Positions 20,355-30,589 of a stretch of 64,000 nucleotides of DNA are shown piece after piece. Within the stretch, counting starts at the first letter, position 1. Each line of letters opens with the position of its first letter. The notes under the pieces are model-generated. The model was not told where the DNA came from and did no database searches. It saw only the letters and a list, made by a program, of their open reading frames with translations. The stretch comes from Jeotgalibaca arthritidis (GTDB lineage: Bacteria; Bacillota; Bacilli; Lactobacillales; Aerococcaceae), in contig NZ_CP049740.1 in the NCBI RefSeq assembly GCF_011100465.1, positions 62,001 through 126,000 on the forward strand. The letters are read 5' to 3'. A program made the translations under genes and the position numbers.

Positions 20355-21392
20355 TTAAAGGGTATCCCCTTTTAAAATCGAGTTAGCGGCACCTTCATCT
20401 GTTACAAGCCATGTATGATCAGGTGCGATATGTGAATAAGCTTTAATCGCTTTTGCTTTTAATTCTCCTCCTGCTATGGCTATCGCATAGGGAATTTCTT
20501 CGACGTCTTCCATTTGAAGACCAAACCGTGATAAACGAGAGGTGATATTTCCCTTTTCATCAAAGTAACACCCAAATGCTTCTCCGACTACTTCACTCTC
20601 ATTTAACCGTTCTTTTTCGTCAGCTGACATGCGCCGACGTTCCATCATAACTTTAGCATTTCCGATGCTATATAACAAGCAATTCGCACGTTTCATCATA
20701 TTAATTGTATAACGAATGGTTGGTTCATCTTTCAATGAATCCAGTGCCTGTGCACTTAGGTTATCCGGAGCAAATAATGCTGTATTTTCCCCACCTGTTG
20801 CTTGCGCCATCAGATCACTCACAGAGTTGGCTTGAATGGACATCACTTCACCTAAGCCGCCTCGTGACGGAACAAAAGTGAATTTACGATTGTCAGATAG
20901 ATTTGTTGTCATGTGTCTTGCCATAGTAGCCATGGTACTTCCACCTGCTACTGCAACGATGAATTCACCTTCTGGTAAAAGCTCATCGAACATTTCAACC
21001 GCTGCTATTCCTAACTGGTCGAGTACGTCCGGGTCATCATCAAGGTTTCCCGGGATAATACGACAGAGTTGTAATTTCAGCCTCTTAGCTAGTTCCTCTT
21101 CTTTTTCATTCATCTTCATAAACTGATCAACGGTTTGTTCAAGTTCAAAAAGAATCTTCTTCCCTTTAAGAGTCAAGGTCATACCAGCCTTGGAACTAGA
21201 GATAATACCGTTTTTTCGTAAAAAATCTGTTTCTGTGCGTAAGGTACGTTCAGACTGATTCAACTTTTCCGATAATGCTCTTCGTCCAACTGGTGCGGAC
21301 TCTCGAATCTCTTTCAAAATTCGATAACGAGAATGAAGAACTGATAATAAATCAGGAACTATTTTCTGTAAGACGGAAATGGAATTCTTCAT
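20355..21392 (-). CDS. cggR: Central glycolytic genes regulator CggR
   Basis: A SorC/DeoR-family repressor of ~345 residues. An N-terminal winged helix-turn-helix (about residues 18-70, RRALSEKLNQSERTLRTETD) is followed by a sugar-phosphate-binding domain with VAVAGGSTMATMA. In Bacillus, CggR represses gapA-pgk-tpiA-pgm-eno and is released by fructose-1,6-bisphosphate. The gene order here is the same. A palindrome of CggR type lies 23 bp upstream of the start. I prefer the second ATG (21392) because its N terminus matches Bacillus CggR; the ribosome site GGGGGAT is weak. Confidence 0.93.
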   Translation of the reverse strand: MKNSISVLQKIVPDLLSVLHSRYRILKEIRESAPVGRRALSEKLNQSERTLRTETDFLRKNGIISSSKAGMTLTLKGKKILFELEQTVDQFMKMNEKEEELAKRLKLQLCRIIPGNLDDDPDVLDQLGIAAVEMFDELLPEGEFIVAVAGGSTMATMARHMTTNLSDNRKFTFVPSRGGLGEVMSIQANSVSDLMAQATGGENTALFAPDNLSAQALDSLKDEPTIRYTINMMKRANCLLYSIGNAKVMMERRRMSADEKERLNESEVVGEAFGCYFDEKGNITSRLSRFGLQMEDVEEIPYAIAIAGGELKAKAIKAYSHIAPDHTWLVTDEGAANSILKGDTL

Positions 21393-21414
21393 ATAATCCC
21401 CCATCTCTAATGTA

Positions 21415-21433
21415 TTGGACGATTTAAGTCCAA
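21415..21433. promoter_or_regulatory. Probable CggR operator
   Basis: TTGGAC-N7-GTCCAA is a perfect 6-bp inverted repeat. It resembles the CggR half-site GGGAC-N6-GTCCC and lies between the promoter and the cggR start, where the Bacillus operator lies. Only one palindrome is seen here; the Bacillus operator has two. Confidence 0.6.
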
Positions 21434-21523
21434 CAAAGAAAAACTCTTCTTTTAAAAAATATCATTTTATTTTTTGTTGAAAAAAGGAGAAGTAATCTGC
21501 ATTTATTAACCTTACGCATTTTA

Positions 21524-21552
21524 TTCTAACAATTTTAATAGCATTTGACAAG
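21524..21552 (-). promoter_or_regulatory. Promoter of the cggR-gapA operon
   Basis: -35 TTGTCA (21547-21552) and -10 TAGAAT (21524-21529) with a 17-bp spacer. The predicted start is near 21516, giving a ~120-nt leader that contains the palindrome at 21415-21433. Confidence 0.75.
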
Positions 21553-21628
21553 CCTTTATACTTTTAACTTTGTTTTCTTACTATTTTTTAATAGTTACAT
21601 TGGTCAATAAACGTCCCAACGAAGCTGT

Positions 21629-21662
21629 AAAAAAAAAGACAGCCTTTTTATTTGGCTGCCTT
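21629..21662 (-). terminator. Terminator behind clpP
   Basis: On the minus strand GGCAGCC and GGCTGTC pair around an AT-rich loop, followed by nine Ts. Confidence 0.85.
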
Positions 21663-21669
21663 AAACAAA

Positions 21670-22263
21670 TTAAGCTAAATTTTTAGAGCTTGTCATCACT
21701 TCATCGATAATACCATATTCTTTTGCTTGATCAGCACTCATATAGTTATCACGGTCAGTATCTCTCTCAATAACTTCCATTGGTTGTCCTGTTTTTTCAG
21801 ATAAAATCTTATTCAAACGTTCACGTGTTTTTAAAATGTGTCGTGCAGCAATTTCAATTTCAGTTGCTTGACCTTGCGCACCGCCTAATGGTTGGTGAAT
21901 CATAATTTCAGCATTTGGCAAGGCAAAACGTTTACCTTTAGCTCCTGCTGTTAACAAGAAACTACCCATTGAAGCTGCCATTCCCATTGCGATAGTTTGA
22001 ACATCTGCCTTAACAAAGTTCATCGTATCATAAATAGCAAGACCTGCTGATACAGAACCACCTGGTGAGTTGATATAAATATAAATATCTTTTTCTGGAT
22101 CTTGAGCATCTAAGAATAATAATTGAGCGATAACAGAGTTAGCTGTGTTGTCGTCAATTGGGCCGCTCAACATAATGATACGGTCTTTTAAAAGTCTTGA
22201 GTAAATATCATAAGCGCGTTCACCGCGTGATGATTGTTCGATAACTGTAGGTATTAAATTCAT
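21670..22263 (-). CDS. clpP: ATP-dependent Clp protease proteolytic subunit
   Basis: 197 residues. Serine protease of the ClpXP/ClpCP machines. The catalytic serine is in [11 protein letters not shown] (about residue 98), the histidine in IMIHQPLGG (about 123) and the aspartate in [11 protein letters not shown] (about 172). Starts at an ATG with AGGAGG. It is monocistronic between two terminators, with a CtsR operator on its promoter. Together with tmRNA tagging encoded in the same window it disposes of products of stalled ribosomes. Confidence 0.98.
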   Translation of the reverse strand: MNLIPTVIEQSSRGERAYDIYSRLLKDRIIMLSGPIDDNTANSVIAQLLFLDAQDPEKDIYIYINSPGGSVSAGLAIYDTMNFVKADVQTIAMGMAASMGSFLLTAGAKGKRFALPNAEIMIHQPLGGAQGQATEIEIAARHILKTRERLNKILSEKTGQPMEVIERDTDRDNYMSADQAKEYGIIDEVMTSSKNLA

Positions 22264-22306
22264 GTTAGTTTCCTCCTATACGATAATTTCTTTCTTTACA
22301 TTTCTC

Positions 22307-22335
22307 ATTGTATAACAAAGGTCAAATAAGGTCAA
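22307..22335 (-). promoter_or_regulatory. clpP promoter with CtsR operator
   Basis: -35 TTGACC (22330-22335) and -10 TACAAT (22307-22312) are 17 bp apart. On the plus strand GGTCAAATAAGGTCAA (22320-22335) is the tandem-heptad CtsR box (GGTCAAA-N3-GGTCAA) covering the -35 and spacer. CtsR would block RNA polymerase until heat or proteotoxic stress. A lone heptad TTTGACC sits at about 22352-22358. Confidence 0.88.
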
Positions 22336-22424
22336 TAATTAAGTGTCGCTGTTTGACCTTCCTAGAAAGAAACTTATTCTAACCTATTTTACCAAACTTT
22401 TGAAAAAATTATAGGAAATTCGCT

Positions 22425-22462
22425 CGAAAAAGAAACAATCGAATGTTTTTTCGATTGTTTCT
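22425..22462 (-). terminator. Terminator behind icd
   Basis: GAAACAATCGA and TCGATTGTTTC form a perfect 11-bp stem with an 8-nt loop, followed by TTTTT on the minus strand. It ends acnA-citZ-icd. Confidence 0.9.
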
Positions 22463-22471
22463 AGTCAGTCC

Positions 22472-23740
22472 TTATAAGTTTTCGATTAACAAGTCTCCAA
22501 ATTGCGAACAGCTTACCTCAGTTGCGCCATCCATTAGACGAGCAAAGTCATAGGTTACCGTTTTATTTAAAATGGTTTTTTCAAGAGCAGCAATAATCAA
22601 ATCGGCTGCTTCTCCCCATCCAATATGCTCTAACATTAAAGTTCCAGAGAGAATAACTGACGATGGATTAACCTTATCAAGACCTGCATATTTCGGAGCC
22701 GTCCCATGTGTTGCTTCAAAAATAGCATGCCCAGTCAGATAGTTAATATTCGCTCCAGGCGCAATACCAATACCGCCTACTTGCGCAGCAAGAGCATCTG
22801 AAATGTAATCCCCATTCAAGTTCATGGTCGCCACAACATCAAATTCAGCTGGACGCGTTAAAATCTGTTGAAGGAAAATATCTGCAATGACGTCTTTGAC
22901 AATAATTTTACCGGCAGCAACAGCTTCGTCTTGCGCTTTGTTCGCTGCATCCGCTCCATCTGCTGCTTTAATCCGATCATACTGTTGCCAAGTAAAGACA
23001 TCATCGCCAAACTCATTTTCAGCTAGGTCATATCCCCAATTTTTAAAGGCGCCTTCTGTGTACTTCATAATATTACCTTTATGAACGAGTGTGACTGTCG
23101 GACGATTTTCCTTAATGGCATAGCTAATAGCTGCTCTAACCAAACGCTCCGTCCCTTCTTTAGAAACAGGCTTAATACCAATCCCACTTGTTTCAGGGAA
23201 ACGAATCTTGTTGATGCCCATTTCATTAATTAAGAAGTCAATTATTTTCCGTGCTTGGTCACTATCCTTCTCAAATTCGATACCGGCATAAATATCTTCT
23301 GTATTCTCTCTAAAGATAACCATATCTGTTAATTCAGGTTGCTTTAACGGTGATGGTACGCCTTCAAAATAACGGACAGGCCGTAAACAGACATATAAAT
23401 CAAGTACTTGCCTTAAAGCAACGTTCAACGAACGGAAACCGCCACTAATCGGTGTCGTTAAAGGTCCTTTTATAGCAATCAAGTATTCATCAATCACATC
23501 TAGGGTCTCTTTAGGTAACCATTCTCCTGTTTGGTCATATGCTTTTTCTCCTGCTAGCACTTCCTTCCAAACAATTTGGCGTTTCGCTTGATAAGCTTTC
23601 TCAACTGCTGCATCAAAAACTCGTTCAGCTGCTTTCCAAATATCTGGTCCGATCCCGTCTCCTTCAATGAAGGGAATAACAGGATAATCTGGGATCACTA
23701 ACTTGCCATCAACAACTTTAATTTTTTCTCCATCTACCAT
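22472..23740 (-). CDS. icd: Isocitrate dehydrogenase (NADP-type)
   Basis: A protein of ~422 residues. It decarboxylates isocitrate to 2-oxoglutarate. Signatures: [16 protein letters not shown] near the N terminus, [21 protein letters not shown] with the substrate-binding serine and arginines, and [18 protein letters not shown] with metal-binding aspartates. Last gene of acnA-citZ-icd. AGGAGG precedes both a GTG (23746) and an ATG (23740). The ATG aligns better with known N termini; the GTG remains possible. With citrate synthase and aconitase it supplies 2-oxoglutarate for glutamate. Confidence 0.94.
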   Translation of the reverse strand: MVDGEKIKVVDGKLVIPDYPVIPFIEGDGIGPDIWKAAERVFDAAVEKAYQAKRQIVWKEVLAGEKAYDQTGEWLPKETLDVIDEYLIAIKGPLTTPISGGFRSLNVALRQVLDLYVCLRPVRYFEGVPSPLKQPELTDMVIFRENTEDIYAGIEFEKDSDQARKIIDFLINEMGINKIRFPETSGIGIKPVSKEGTERLVRAAISYAIKENRPTVTLVHKGNIMKYTEGAFKNWGYDLAENEFGDDVFTWQQYDRIKAADGADAANKAQDEAVAAGKIIVKDVIADIFLQQILTRPAEFDVVATMNLNGDYISDALAAQVGGIGIAPGANINYLTGHAIFEATHGTAPKYAGLDKVNPSSVILSGTLMLEHIGWGEAADLIIAALEKTILNKTVTYDFARLMDGATEVSCSQFGDLLIENL

Positions 23741-23762
23741 AAACACTTATCCTCCTTGGTTA

Positions 23763-24881
23763 CTATCGCTTGTCAATTGGAATATAAACTTGACCACTTG
23801 GGCCAATATAGCGTGAACGCGGACGAATCAAACTATTGTTTTCGCGCTGCTCCTTAATATGTGCTAACCAACCCGATACACGGCTCATAGCAAAAATCAG
23901 CGTAAAGAGATCACTTTCAATTCCCAACACATGATAGACCGTTGCAGAGTAGAAATCGACATTGGGTATTAACCCTCTTGCATCACGGATATACTCTTCA
24001 ATTTCGACTGATATATCGTACCATCTCGCATCTTCCGTATCATGAGTCAGTTGATAAGCCATTTCTTTTAGATAACTTTGACGTGGGTCTACTGTTTTAT
24101 AAACACGGTGGCCAAAACCCATGATTTTTTCTTTAGAATCTAACTTTTTCTGTAAATATTCTGCAGCTGTTCCATTGTTATAAATCTCTTCTAGCATATC
24201 AAATACTCGCTCGTTAGCTCCCCCATGAAGCGACCCTTTTAACGTGCCAATAGCAGTAGTCACACAAGAGTATACATCTGATAAGGTTGACGCTGACACA
24301 CGAGAAGCAAAGGTCGATGCATTCAGTTCATGATCGGCATGAAGAACAAGCGCTTGATTTAATGCCTTTACCTGAGTTGCTGTCGGTTCTTCACCCGTTA
24401 ACATATAAAGAAAATTAGCAGTAAATCCTAAATCATTTCTCGGTTGAATCGGATTCAACCCTTTACGAAGCCTTGAAAAAGCAGCAACAATTGTTGGCAT
24501 TTTCGCTTGTAAAGATAAGCTTTGAATCTTAGCTGATTTTTCTGAATTTTCTTCAGCATAAGGATCAAAAACCCCTAACAAAGAGACCGTCGTACGTAAA
24601 ACACTCATCGGATGAAGATTTTGTCGTGTTTGAATTCTTAAACAAGCTTCTACTTCACCTGAAATACTCGACCAATCTTTCAATTCTTGTTGAAAAGTTG
24701 CGAGCTCGTCTTGAGTCGGTAAATGACGGTACCACAGTAAAAAGATAACCTCTTCGAAACTAGCGTCATTATTCATTAATTCTTGGATGCTATAACCCGC
24801 GTACGCCAATTCATCATCAATGATCGAACTGATTTCGGTATCACAAGCATAGATATTTGCTAAGCCGCCTACAATTTCCAT
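23763..24881 (-). CDS. citZ: Citrate synthase
   Basis: 372 residues from the ATG at 24881, exactly the Gram-positive CitZ length. It condenses oxaloacetate with acetyl-CoA. Catalytic regions: [11 protein letters not shown] (His), [14 protein letters not shown] (His) and [14 protein letters not shown] (Asp). AAGGTG lies 7 nt before this ATG. An upstream ATG (24911) overlaps the acnA stop as ATGA and would add ten residues; translational coupling there cannot be excluded. Middle gene of acnA-citZ-icd. Confidence 0.95.
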   Translation of the reverse strand: MEIVGGLANIYACDTEISSIIDDELAYAGYSIQELMNNDASFEEVIFLLWYRHLPTQDELATFQQELKDWSSISGEVEACLRIQTRQNLHPMSVLRTTVSLLGVFDPYAEENSEKSAKIQSLSLQAKMPTIVAAFSRLRKGLNPIQPRNDLGFTANFLYMLTGEEPTATQVKALNQALVLHADHELNASTFASRVSASTLSDVYSCVTTAIGTLKGSLHGGANERVFDMLEEIYNNGTAAEYLQKKLDSKEKIMGFGHRVYKTVDPRQSYLKEMAYQLTHDTEDARWYDISVEIEEYIRDARGLIPNVDFYSATVYHVLGIESDLFTLIFAMSRVSGWLAHIKEQRENNSLIRPRSRYIGPSGQVYIPIDKR

Positions 24882-24907
24882 TCTTTCACCTTCAATTCTT
24901 TCGGGAT

Positions 24908-27613
24908 TCATGTCTGCATGGTTTCCAATTTCTTACGGACAACCATCGGAAGAATACCTTTATGTTTGTAATAACGAATATCTGCTTCCGCATCGAAACG
25001 TACAATTGCTTGGAAGTTAATTTTTTCGCCATTTGGATGAAGCGCTCGAACATTAACAACTTCACGAATACCAGTTTCTCTTGGCAAATCAACAGAGAAG
25101 CTTTCTTCACCCGTTAAACCAAGTGTATCTGCATCTTCTCCTTCTAAGAACTGAAGAGGCAAGACACCCATCATCACTAAGTTTGAACGGTGGATCCGCT
25201 CATAACTCTTGGCAATAACAGCCTTTACACCTAGTAAACTTGTTCCCTTAGCAGCCCAGTCACGCGAAGAACCCATACCGTAATCTTCACCAGCTATTAC
25301 AACTAGCCCAGTACCGTCTTCTCTGTATTTCATAGCTGCATCATATATCGTCATAATCTCGCCAGTTGGCCAATAAGTGGTGTAGCCACCTTCCGTACCT
25401 TCTGCCACTTGATTTCGAATCCGAATATTTCCAAAGGTTCCTCTCATCATGACTTCATGATGACCACGACGCGAACCGAACGAGTTAAAGTCTCGAAGCG
25501 AAACGCCATTTTCTTTTAAGAACTTACCAGCAGGTGAACGCATACCGATAGCGCCGGCAGGTGAAATATGGTCTGTCGTAACAGAATTCCCAAATTTAGC
25601 TAGCACACCAAGATTAACTAATGGTTCTATCTCGCCTGCTTCTGGACTCATATCTTCAAAATAAGGCGGGTTAGCAATATATGTTGAAGCCATATCCCAC
25701 TCATAGACATTTTCATCAGTGGTTTGGATCGCATTCCAGTCTTCGTTAGCATGGAAAACTTCTGCATAATATTTTTGATAGAGTTCTGGCGTAACATATT
25801 TGTCAATGTAGTCATTGACTTCTGTTGCTTCTGGCCAAATATCACTTAAAAAGACATCTCGCCCGTCTTTGTCTTTGCCAAGTGCTTCAGTGGTTAAATT
25901 GATATTCACATTACCTGCTAAGGCATAGGCCACAACTAAAGGCGGTGATGCTAGATAGTTGGCTTTAGTTAGAGGATGAATCCGTCCTTCAAAGTTTCGG
26001 TTACCACTCAGTACAGAAGATACTAGCAAATTACCTGTTTGTATCGCTTCTTCAATTTCTGGTAGCAAAGGACCTGAGTTCCCAATACACGTTGTACAAC
26101 CATAGCCGACTAAATTAAAACCTAACGCTTCTAGATACGGCATCAGACCAGCATCTTCTAGATAGGCTGTCACAACTTTTGACCCTGGAGCCAGCGATGT
26201 TTTTACAATTGGCGATACTGACAGGCCTTTTTCGGCAGCTTTCTTCGCTAATAAAGCTGCGGATATTAAAACAAAAGGATTAGACGTATTTGTACAACTT
26301 GTAATAGCGGCAATAACAACATCACCTGTTTTGATTACATGTTCTTGACCGTCAATGACACACGTTGTTGATTTTTCTAATTCTTTTAAATCTAAGCCGA
26401 AACCTTGGTTGCCTTCTGGCCCTTCTAAAGCGGCTTGAAAGGATTTCTTCATATCAGATAAAGGAATTAAATCTTGCGGACGTTTTGGTCCAGATAGGTT
26501 TGAATCAACTTCTGATAAATCAATTTCAATGACATTTGAATATACAGCCTCTACCTCTGGTTTATAAAAGAGATGATTAGCTGTAAGAACATCTTTCACA
26601 AGAGTTATGGTTTCATCCGAACGTTTTGTCAACGCCATATACCGTAATGTTTCATCATCAACTGGGAAGAAGCCACAGGTCGCCCCGTACTCAGGCGCCA
26701 TATTAGCAATGGTTGCTCGGTCAGCTAACGTTAGTGATGCTAATCCTTCTCCAAAGTATTCAACAAATTTACCAACGACATTTGCTTGTCTAAGAACTTG
26801 GGTCACTTTAAGAGCTAAGTCTGTCGCAGTTGCGCCCGCTTTTAAATCACCAACAAAGCGCACGCCAATTACATCTGGAATTGGAAAGTAAGAGGGTTCA
26901 TTTAACATACATGCCTCTGCTTCAATCCCACCAACTCCCCAGCCCAATACACCGATTCCATTGATCATAGTTGTATGAGAATCCGTCCCAACCAAACTAT
27001 CTGGAAATGCCCACAGTTCACCCGTTTCTTCTTTAGAAACAACGACGTCTGATAAATACTCTATATTAACTTGGTGAATAATCCCTGTCGCTGGCGGAAC
27101 AACACGATAGTTAGAAAAAGCATTCTGTGCCCACTTCAAGAACGTATAGCGTTCTTTGTTTCGTTCGAATTCTAGGGCAGCATTAAAGGCTAATGCTTCT
27201 GGCGTTCGGTAAGCATCAACTTGAACAGAATGGTCAACGACTAAGTCAACTGGAATCTCTGGGTTAATTTGGTCACCTATACCACCGAAGCGAATGAGCG
27301 CTTCTCTCATAGATGCTAGGTCAACAATAACAGGAACACCTGTGAAATCTTGCAGAATAACACGCGTCGGTTTAAATGGTATTTCGCCATCTTGCCGATC
27401 TTCTGCCCATTTTGCTAGTTGTTCAATGTTCGTTTCTGTTATATCGATACCATCTTCTTGTCGTATTAACGATTCCAACAGAATACGAATGGTGTAAGGA
27501 ATCTTATCAATTGATACACCCAAAGCAGTTGTTACTTCAGCAATATCAAAATAATGGTATTTTTTTCCATTAGATGTTAATTCCTTCTTACTCAAATCAT
27601 GATACGAAGTCAT
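24908..27613 (-). CDS. acnA: Aconitate hydratase A
   Basis: 901 residues. [4Fe-4S] enzyme isomerising citrate to isocitrate. The cluster cysteines are in SCTNTSNP (about residue 433) and [12 protein letters not shown] (about 500). The C-terminal swivel domain carries SSRDWAAKG and [18 protein letters not shown]. The IRP/AcnA type can also bind RNA when it loses its cluster (family knowledge). I chose the ATG at 27613 (GGAG upstream) over an upstream frame extension. First gene of the acnA-citZ-icd operon. Confidence 0.96.
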   Translation of the reverse strand: MTSYHDLSKKELTSNGKKYHYFDIAEVTTALGVSIDKIPYTIRILLESLIRQEDGIDITETNIEQLAKWAEDRQDGEIPFKPTRVILQDFTGVPVIVDLASMREALIRFGGIGDQINPEIPVDLVVDHSVQVDAYRTPEALAFNAALEFERNKERYTFLKWAQNAFSNYRVVPPATGIIHQVNIEYLSDVVVSKEETGELWAFPDSLVGTDSHTTMINGIGVLGWGVGGIEAEACMLNEPSYFPIPDVIGVRFVGDLKAGATATDLALKVTQVLRQANVVGKFVEYFGEGLASLTLADRATIANMAPEYGATCGFFPVDDETLRYMALTKRSDETITLVKDVLTANHLFYKPEVEAVYSNVIEIDLSEVDSNLSGPKRPQDLIPLSDMKKSFQAALEGPEGNQGFGLDLKELEKSTTCVIDGQEHVIKTGDVVIAAITSCTNTSNPFVLISAALLAKKAAEKGLSVSPIVKTSLAPGSKVVTAYLEDAGLMPYLEALGFNLVGYGCTTCIGNSGPLLPEIEEAIQTGNLLVSSVLSGNRNFEGRIHPLTKANYLASPPLVVAYALAGNVNINLTTEALGKDKDGRDVFLSDIWPEATEVNDYIDKYVTPELYQKYYAEVFHANEDWNAIQTTDENVYEWDMASTYIANPPYFEDMSPEAGEIEPLVNLGVLAKFGNSVTTDHISPAGAIGMRSPAGKFLKENGVSLRDFNSFGSRRGHHEVMMRGTFGNIRIRNQVAEGTEGGYTTYWPTGEIMTIYDAAMKYREDGTGLVVIAGEDYGMGSSRDWAAKGTSLLGVKAVIAKSYERIHRSNLVMMGVLPLQFLEGEDADTLGLTGEESFSVDLPRETGIREVVNVRALHPNGEKINFQAIVRFDAEADIRYYKHKGILPMVVRKKLETMQT

Positions 27614-27655
27614 AGCTCCACTCCTATTCCTCAATAAGCATTAAAAAGTATTATC

Positions 27656-27684
27656 ATTATAACCTCATAGTTTCTCATTGTAAA
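27656..27684 (-). promoter_or_regulatory. Promoter of acnA-citZ-icd
   Basis: -35 TTTACA (27679-27684) and a consensus -10 TATAAT (27656-27661) with a 17-bp spacer. Upstream, at 27722-27728 and 27744-27750, the heptamer TAACGTT occurs twice with a 22-bp period. The remaining sequence to 27911 is AT-rich without a recognisable gene. Confidence 0.75.
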
Positions 27685-27911
27685 TTCATTTTTATACGTG
27701 TATTCTAACTATAGTTTCATTTAACGTTTGGAAGAATGCTTACTAACGTTGTTATATCAAGTTTTCACTGTCCTTTTCATCAAAAATTATAGAGCATAAT
27801 ATTTTTAAAAATAAACCGTCATTTTGTTAGATTTTATAACACAGATTGCTTTTTTAATTGTTTTTTGATGATTTATCACAAAATCTATGTGAGGATATCG
27901 AACAAAAGGAC

Positions 27912-27948
27912 AAAAAAAGACTACCTATCGATTAGGTAGTCTTTTTTG
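27912..27948 (-). terminator. Terminator behind tRNA-Arg (bidirectional)
   Basis: AAAAAAGACTACCTA and TAGGTAGTCTTTTTT form a symmetric palindrome around a short TCGAT centre, with A and T tracts on both sides. Confidence 0.9.
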
Positions 27949-28062
27949 CCGATATTTTGCCGATATTATTTTAAAAAAGTCCTTTTCATACTATTGTGTC
28001 ATTTAGAAACCTTGTTCTATCAACACTTTTGACGACTTTTCGCAAACCATCTTTTCTATTTA

Positions 28063-28134
28063 CGTCTCCTGAGGGAATCGAACCCCCATCGCAAGAACCG
28101 GAATCTTGAGTGATATCCATTACACTAAGGAGAC
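28063..28134 (-). tRNA. tRNA-Arg (anticodon CCG)
   Basis: 72 nt. The acceptor arms GTCTCCT and AGGAGAC pair, with discriminator G at 28063. The anticodon stem CAAGA/TCTTG closes a loop TTCCGGT, giving anticodon CCG (codon CGG). The T loop GTTCGATTCCC is present. CCA is not encoded. It decodes a codon that is rare in low-GC genomes. It has its own promoter and terminator. Confidence 0.95.
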
Positions 28135-28145
28135 ACAATAGTATT

Positions 28146-28174
28146 ATTATAGCAAAGGTTAACCTTATAAACAA
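28146..28174 (-). promoter_or_regulatory. Promoter of tRNA-Arg
   Basis: -35 TTGTTT (28169-28174), 17-bp spacer and -10 TATAAT (28146-28151) preceded by TGC, an extended -10. The start would fall ~5-7 nt before the mature tRNA end. Confidence 0.75.
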
Positions 28175-28208
28175 TCATTTTCAAGAACTTTGACAATGAA
28201 AAACGCCT

Positions 28209-28242
28209 AAAAAAACGGTTCTCTGTCAAATCGTGTTGGTGA
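28209..28242. repeat. Left target duplication and left inverted repeat of the ISL3 element
   Basis: The direct repeat AAAAAAAC (28209-28216) is duplicated exactly at 31439-31446. The inward-reading end GGTTCT-N10-GTGTTGGTGA (28217-28242) matches the reverse complement of the right end at the same spacing, 16 of 16 fixed positions with a variable centre. Confidence 0.85.
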
Positions 28243-28265
28243 CCCTATAATAGTCAAAGTGAGAT

Positions 28266-29624
28266 TTAAATTCTCACTTTGGCTTTTTCTTTTTGTCTAG
28301 CTTGTTCGTCTTGATAGCGTAATGCCTTGGGCTCAAAATGATTGATAGTCAAGCGGAAACTGACCAGAATACGCGCACGGAGATTCGTGTAATTACGATA
28401 ACCAAACCCAGATCGCTTTATGGTCTTAATTTTATTGTTAATACCTTCAATGGCGCCATTAGAAAGGGTATAAAAACAGGCATTGCTAATACCCACTCGA
28501 TGTGTCACTAACGTTTGGACGGTGGTACGGATCTTTCTTGGTAATATCTGTTGTCTAGTGTCTTCTAAAATCGTGCTAAATTGTTCAAAATCATGCTGAT
28601 AAAGGGCGAAACGGAGATGATTGACTAACATGTAAACCTGACGCAACTGTGGATCAAGGGACAATAAATAATCAACCATCATCTTTTCAGTCATCAGACC
28701 GTCATAAAGACGATGGGTTCGGTAATCACTCACATTTAATTCCCAGTCATTTTTTAAAAGCAACTTCCATTGTTTCTTTAACTTACGGTAATCCCTCGGG
28801 CGTTTACTGTAGAGATTATTCATCACACGAATACGATGTGTATTGAGTGCGCGATTGAGATGCTGCACGATATGAAAGCGATCAATGACAATTTGGGCGT
28901 TTGGAAAACACGTTTTTACCACTGCCATATAAGGCGAATACATGTCCATCGTGACCGTCTTCACGCTATAACGAGACTCTTTTGGATACCGTAAAAAATA
29001 ATCAATGAGATGATCTTTTCTTCTGTCTTCAACGACATCCATTAACCGATGGTTTTGAGCATCAATAAATAGAAAACTCATCGCACCTGAGACAGCTCCA
29101 ACTGACTTAAATTCATCAATAGAGAGATGTTGAGGCAAGTAGAGATGCTTAGAAGCTAGCGGTTTCGCAACCTGTCTAAGCACACGAATAACAGTACTCG
29201 TCGAAACAGACAAGTGCTGAGCTACCAATGTCATGGACTGTATTTCACGCAGCTCCATCGCAATAGTTTGTTTAATAATAGTGGAGATAAAACAATGGCG
29301 TTCAACCAGAGTTGTTTCAGCGATAAAAGTCTGATGACAATGCTTGCACAAGAAACGTTGTTTCTTTAGGCGTAGAAGAAGTGGCTGAAAATTGATGTGC
29401 GTCAGCTTAATGGTCGATACTTTTGTTCCATTCTTGATGATATCTTGATGAGATTGATTTAAAACACCACAATTGACGCAACAACGCGGTGTATAGGTCA
29501 ATTTCCCCTGTATAATCATATGATTGATTTGGTTTAGTTTTTCAAATTCTACAGGAATATCTTCTAAAATAATATTTGGGTCTTTTATTCCGAACATTTT
29601 TTTAATACAATGAATTTGGGTCAT
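28266..29624 (-). CDS. ISL3-family transposase
   Basis: 452 residues, full length. An N-terminal zinc-ribbon region (CCVNCG, then CKHCHQTF around residue 95) and a helix-turn-helix (about 140-170) bind DNA. The catalytic DDE domain follows, with DEFKS, VTMDMYSPY and the C-terminal NGAIEGINNKIKTIKR. The ATG has AGGAGG upstream. No frameshift or stop is seen, so it should be active. A palindrome at 28256-28280 overlaps its stop and may act as terminator. Confidence 0.95.
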   Translation of the reverse strand: MTQIHCIKKMFGIKDPNIILEDIPVEFEKLNQINHMIIQGKLTYTPRCCVNCGVLNQSHQDIIKNGTKVSTIKLTHINFQPLLLRLKKQRFLCKHCHQTFIAETTLVERHCFISTIIKQTIAMELREIQSMTLVAQHLSVSTSTVIRVLRQVAKPLASKHLYLPQHLSIDEFKSVGAVSGAMSFLFIDAQNHRLMDVVEDRRKDHLIDYFLRYPKESRYSVKTVTMDMYSPYMAVVKTCFPNAQIVIDRFHIVQHLNRALNTHRIRVMNNLYSKRPRDYRKLKKQWKLLLKNDWELNVSDYRTHRLYDGLMTEKMMVDYLLSLDPQLRQVYMLVNHLRFALYQHDFEQFSTILEDTRQQILPRKIRTTVQTLVTHRVGISNACFYTLSNGAIEGINNKIKTIKRSGFGYRNYTNLRARILVSFRLTINHFEPKALRYQDEQARQKEKAKVRI

Positions 29625-29798
29625 GTGAATCCTCCTATTATTTGGTGTGGTAACTTAATTATAGGGGTTCACTGACCTTTTTTGTGTTTAAAAATAGAAA
29701 AAGGTGTTAGTGAATCATTTGAACTGCCCCCTGTCAAGTAGACAGGTAAATAAACAAAATCTTTGTCCCATGTATGATACTGTTCATGCATGGTTTTT

Positions 29799-30572
29799 TT
29801 ATGCCGGAATGCTTAAGCCCATTTTTAATGTCACCCGTTGGGTATTATAAAAACCAATATATTGTTCAATATCACGCTCTAATTCTTCAAAGCTCATATA
29901 AGTCTTCAGCCGATACATTTCTTCTTTGATAATGCCCCAAAAGTTCTCCATTGGACCGTTGTCAATGCATTTTCCCACACGAGACATACTGTGGGTGAGT
30001 TGATGTTTCTTCACAAAATTATTAAAGTCGTATGACGTGTATTGATATCCCCGATCGCTATGAATAAGCGTTTGGGTTGATATAATCTTGTCTTCAATTT
30101 GGCGAACTGTATCACGAACTAAGGCATTATCATTACGTTTCGATAGTTTAAAGGCTACGATCTTATTTTCGCCATAATCCAATATGGCACTAAGATAAGC
30201 TTTGGCGTTCTCTCCATACTTAAATTCAGTCACATCGGTTAATAAGACTTCCATCGATTGATAGTCCTTTCGGAATTCTCTATTGAGGACATTATCGGCG
30301 ATATGTGCAGGATTGTGGGGCTTGTAACGATATCGTTTCTGACGGATAACAGCTTTCAAGTTCAGTAATTTCATCAAACGATAGACACACTTATGGTTTA
30401 CTTTAGCGTTCATGAAGTGGTTCAGATAGATAGTTATTCGACGATAGCCATAAATACCTTTATGCTTTTCATAGACTTGAAGGATTAATTCAACAAGCTT
30501 TCGAAGCCGTTTTTCCGACGCAGTCGGCTTGCGTTTCAACCACTTATAATAACCCGCTCTGCTCACACCCAA
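29799..30572 (-). CDS. IS3-family transposase OrfB (DDE integrase domain)
   Basis: 257 codons from a TTG at 30572. The frame is open further upstream, to at least 30641, overlapping orfA in the -1 frame. Catalytic residues: LTDVTEF (D), IHSDRGYQY (D) and NFWGIIKEEMY (E), i.e. a complete DDE triad of the rve domain. GVSRAGYYKW is the usual OrfB start region. The protein is normally made as an OrfAB fusion by -1 frameshifting; CAAAAAG at 30605-30611 is a plausible slip site. Confidence 0.92.
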   Translation of the reverse strand: MGVSRAGYYKWLKRKPTASEKRLRKLVELILQVYEKHKGIYGYRRITIYLNHFMNAKVNHKCVYRLMKLLNLKAVIRQKRYRYKPHNPAHIADNVLNREFRKDYQSMEVLLTDVTEFKYGENAKAYLSAILDYGENKIVAFKLSKRNDNALVRDTVRQIEDKIISTQTLIHSDRGYQYTSYDFNNFVKKHQLTHSMSRVGKCIDNGPMENFWGIIKEEMYRLKTYMSFEELERDIEQYIGFYNTQRVTLKMGLSIPA

Positions 30573-30589
30573 AGCATCACAGAGATGGA

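Noticed and set aside
27986-28174. 62-codon minus-strand frame across the tRNA-Arg gene
   Set aside because: It runs through the tRNA and its promoter and has no ribosome site or family features.
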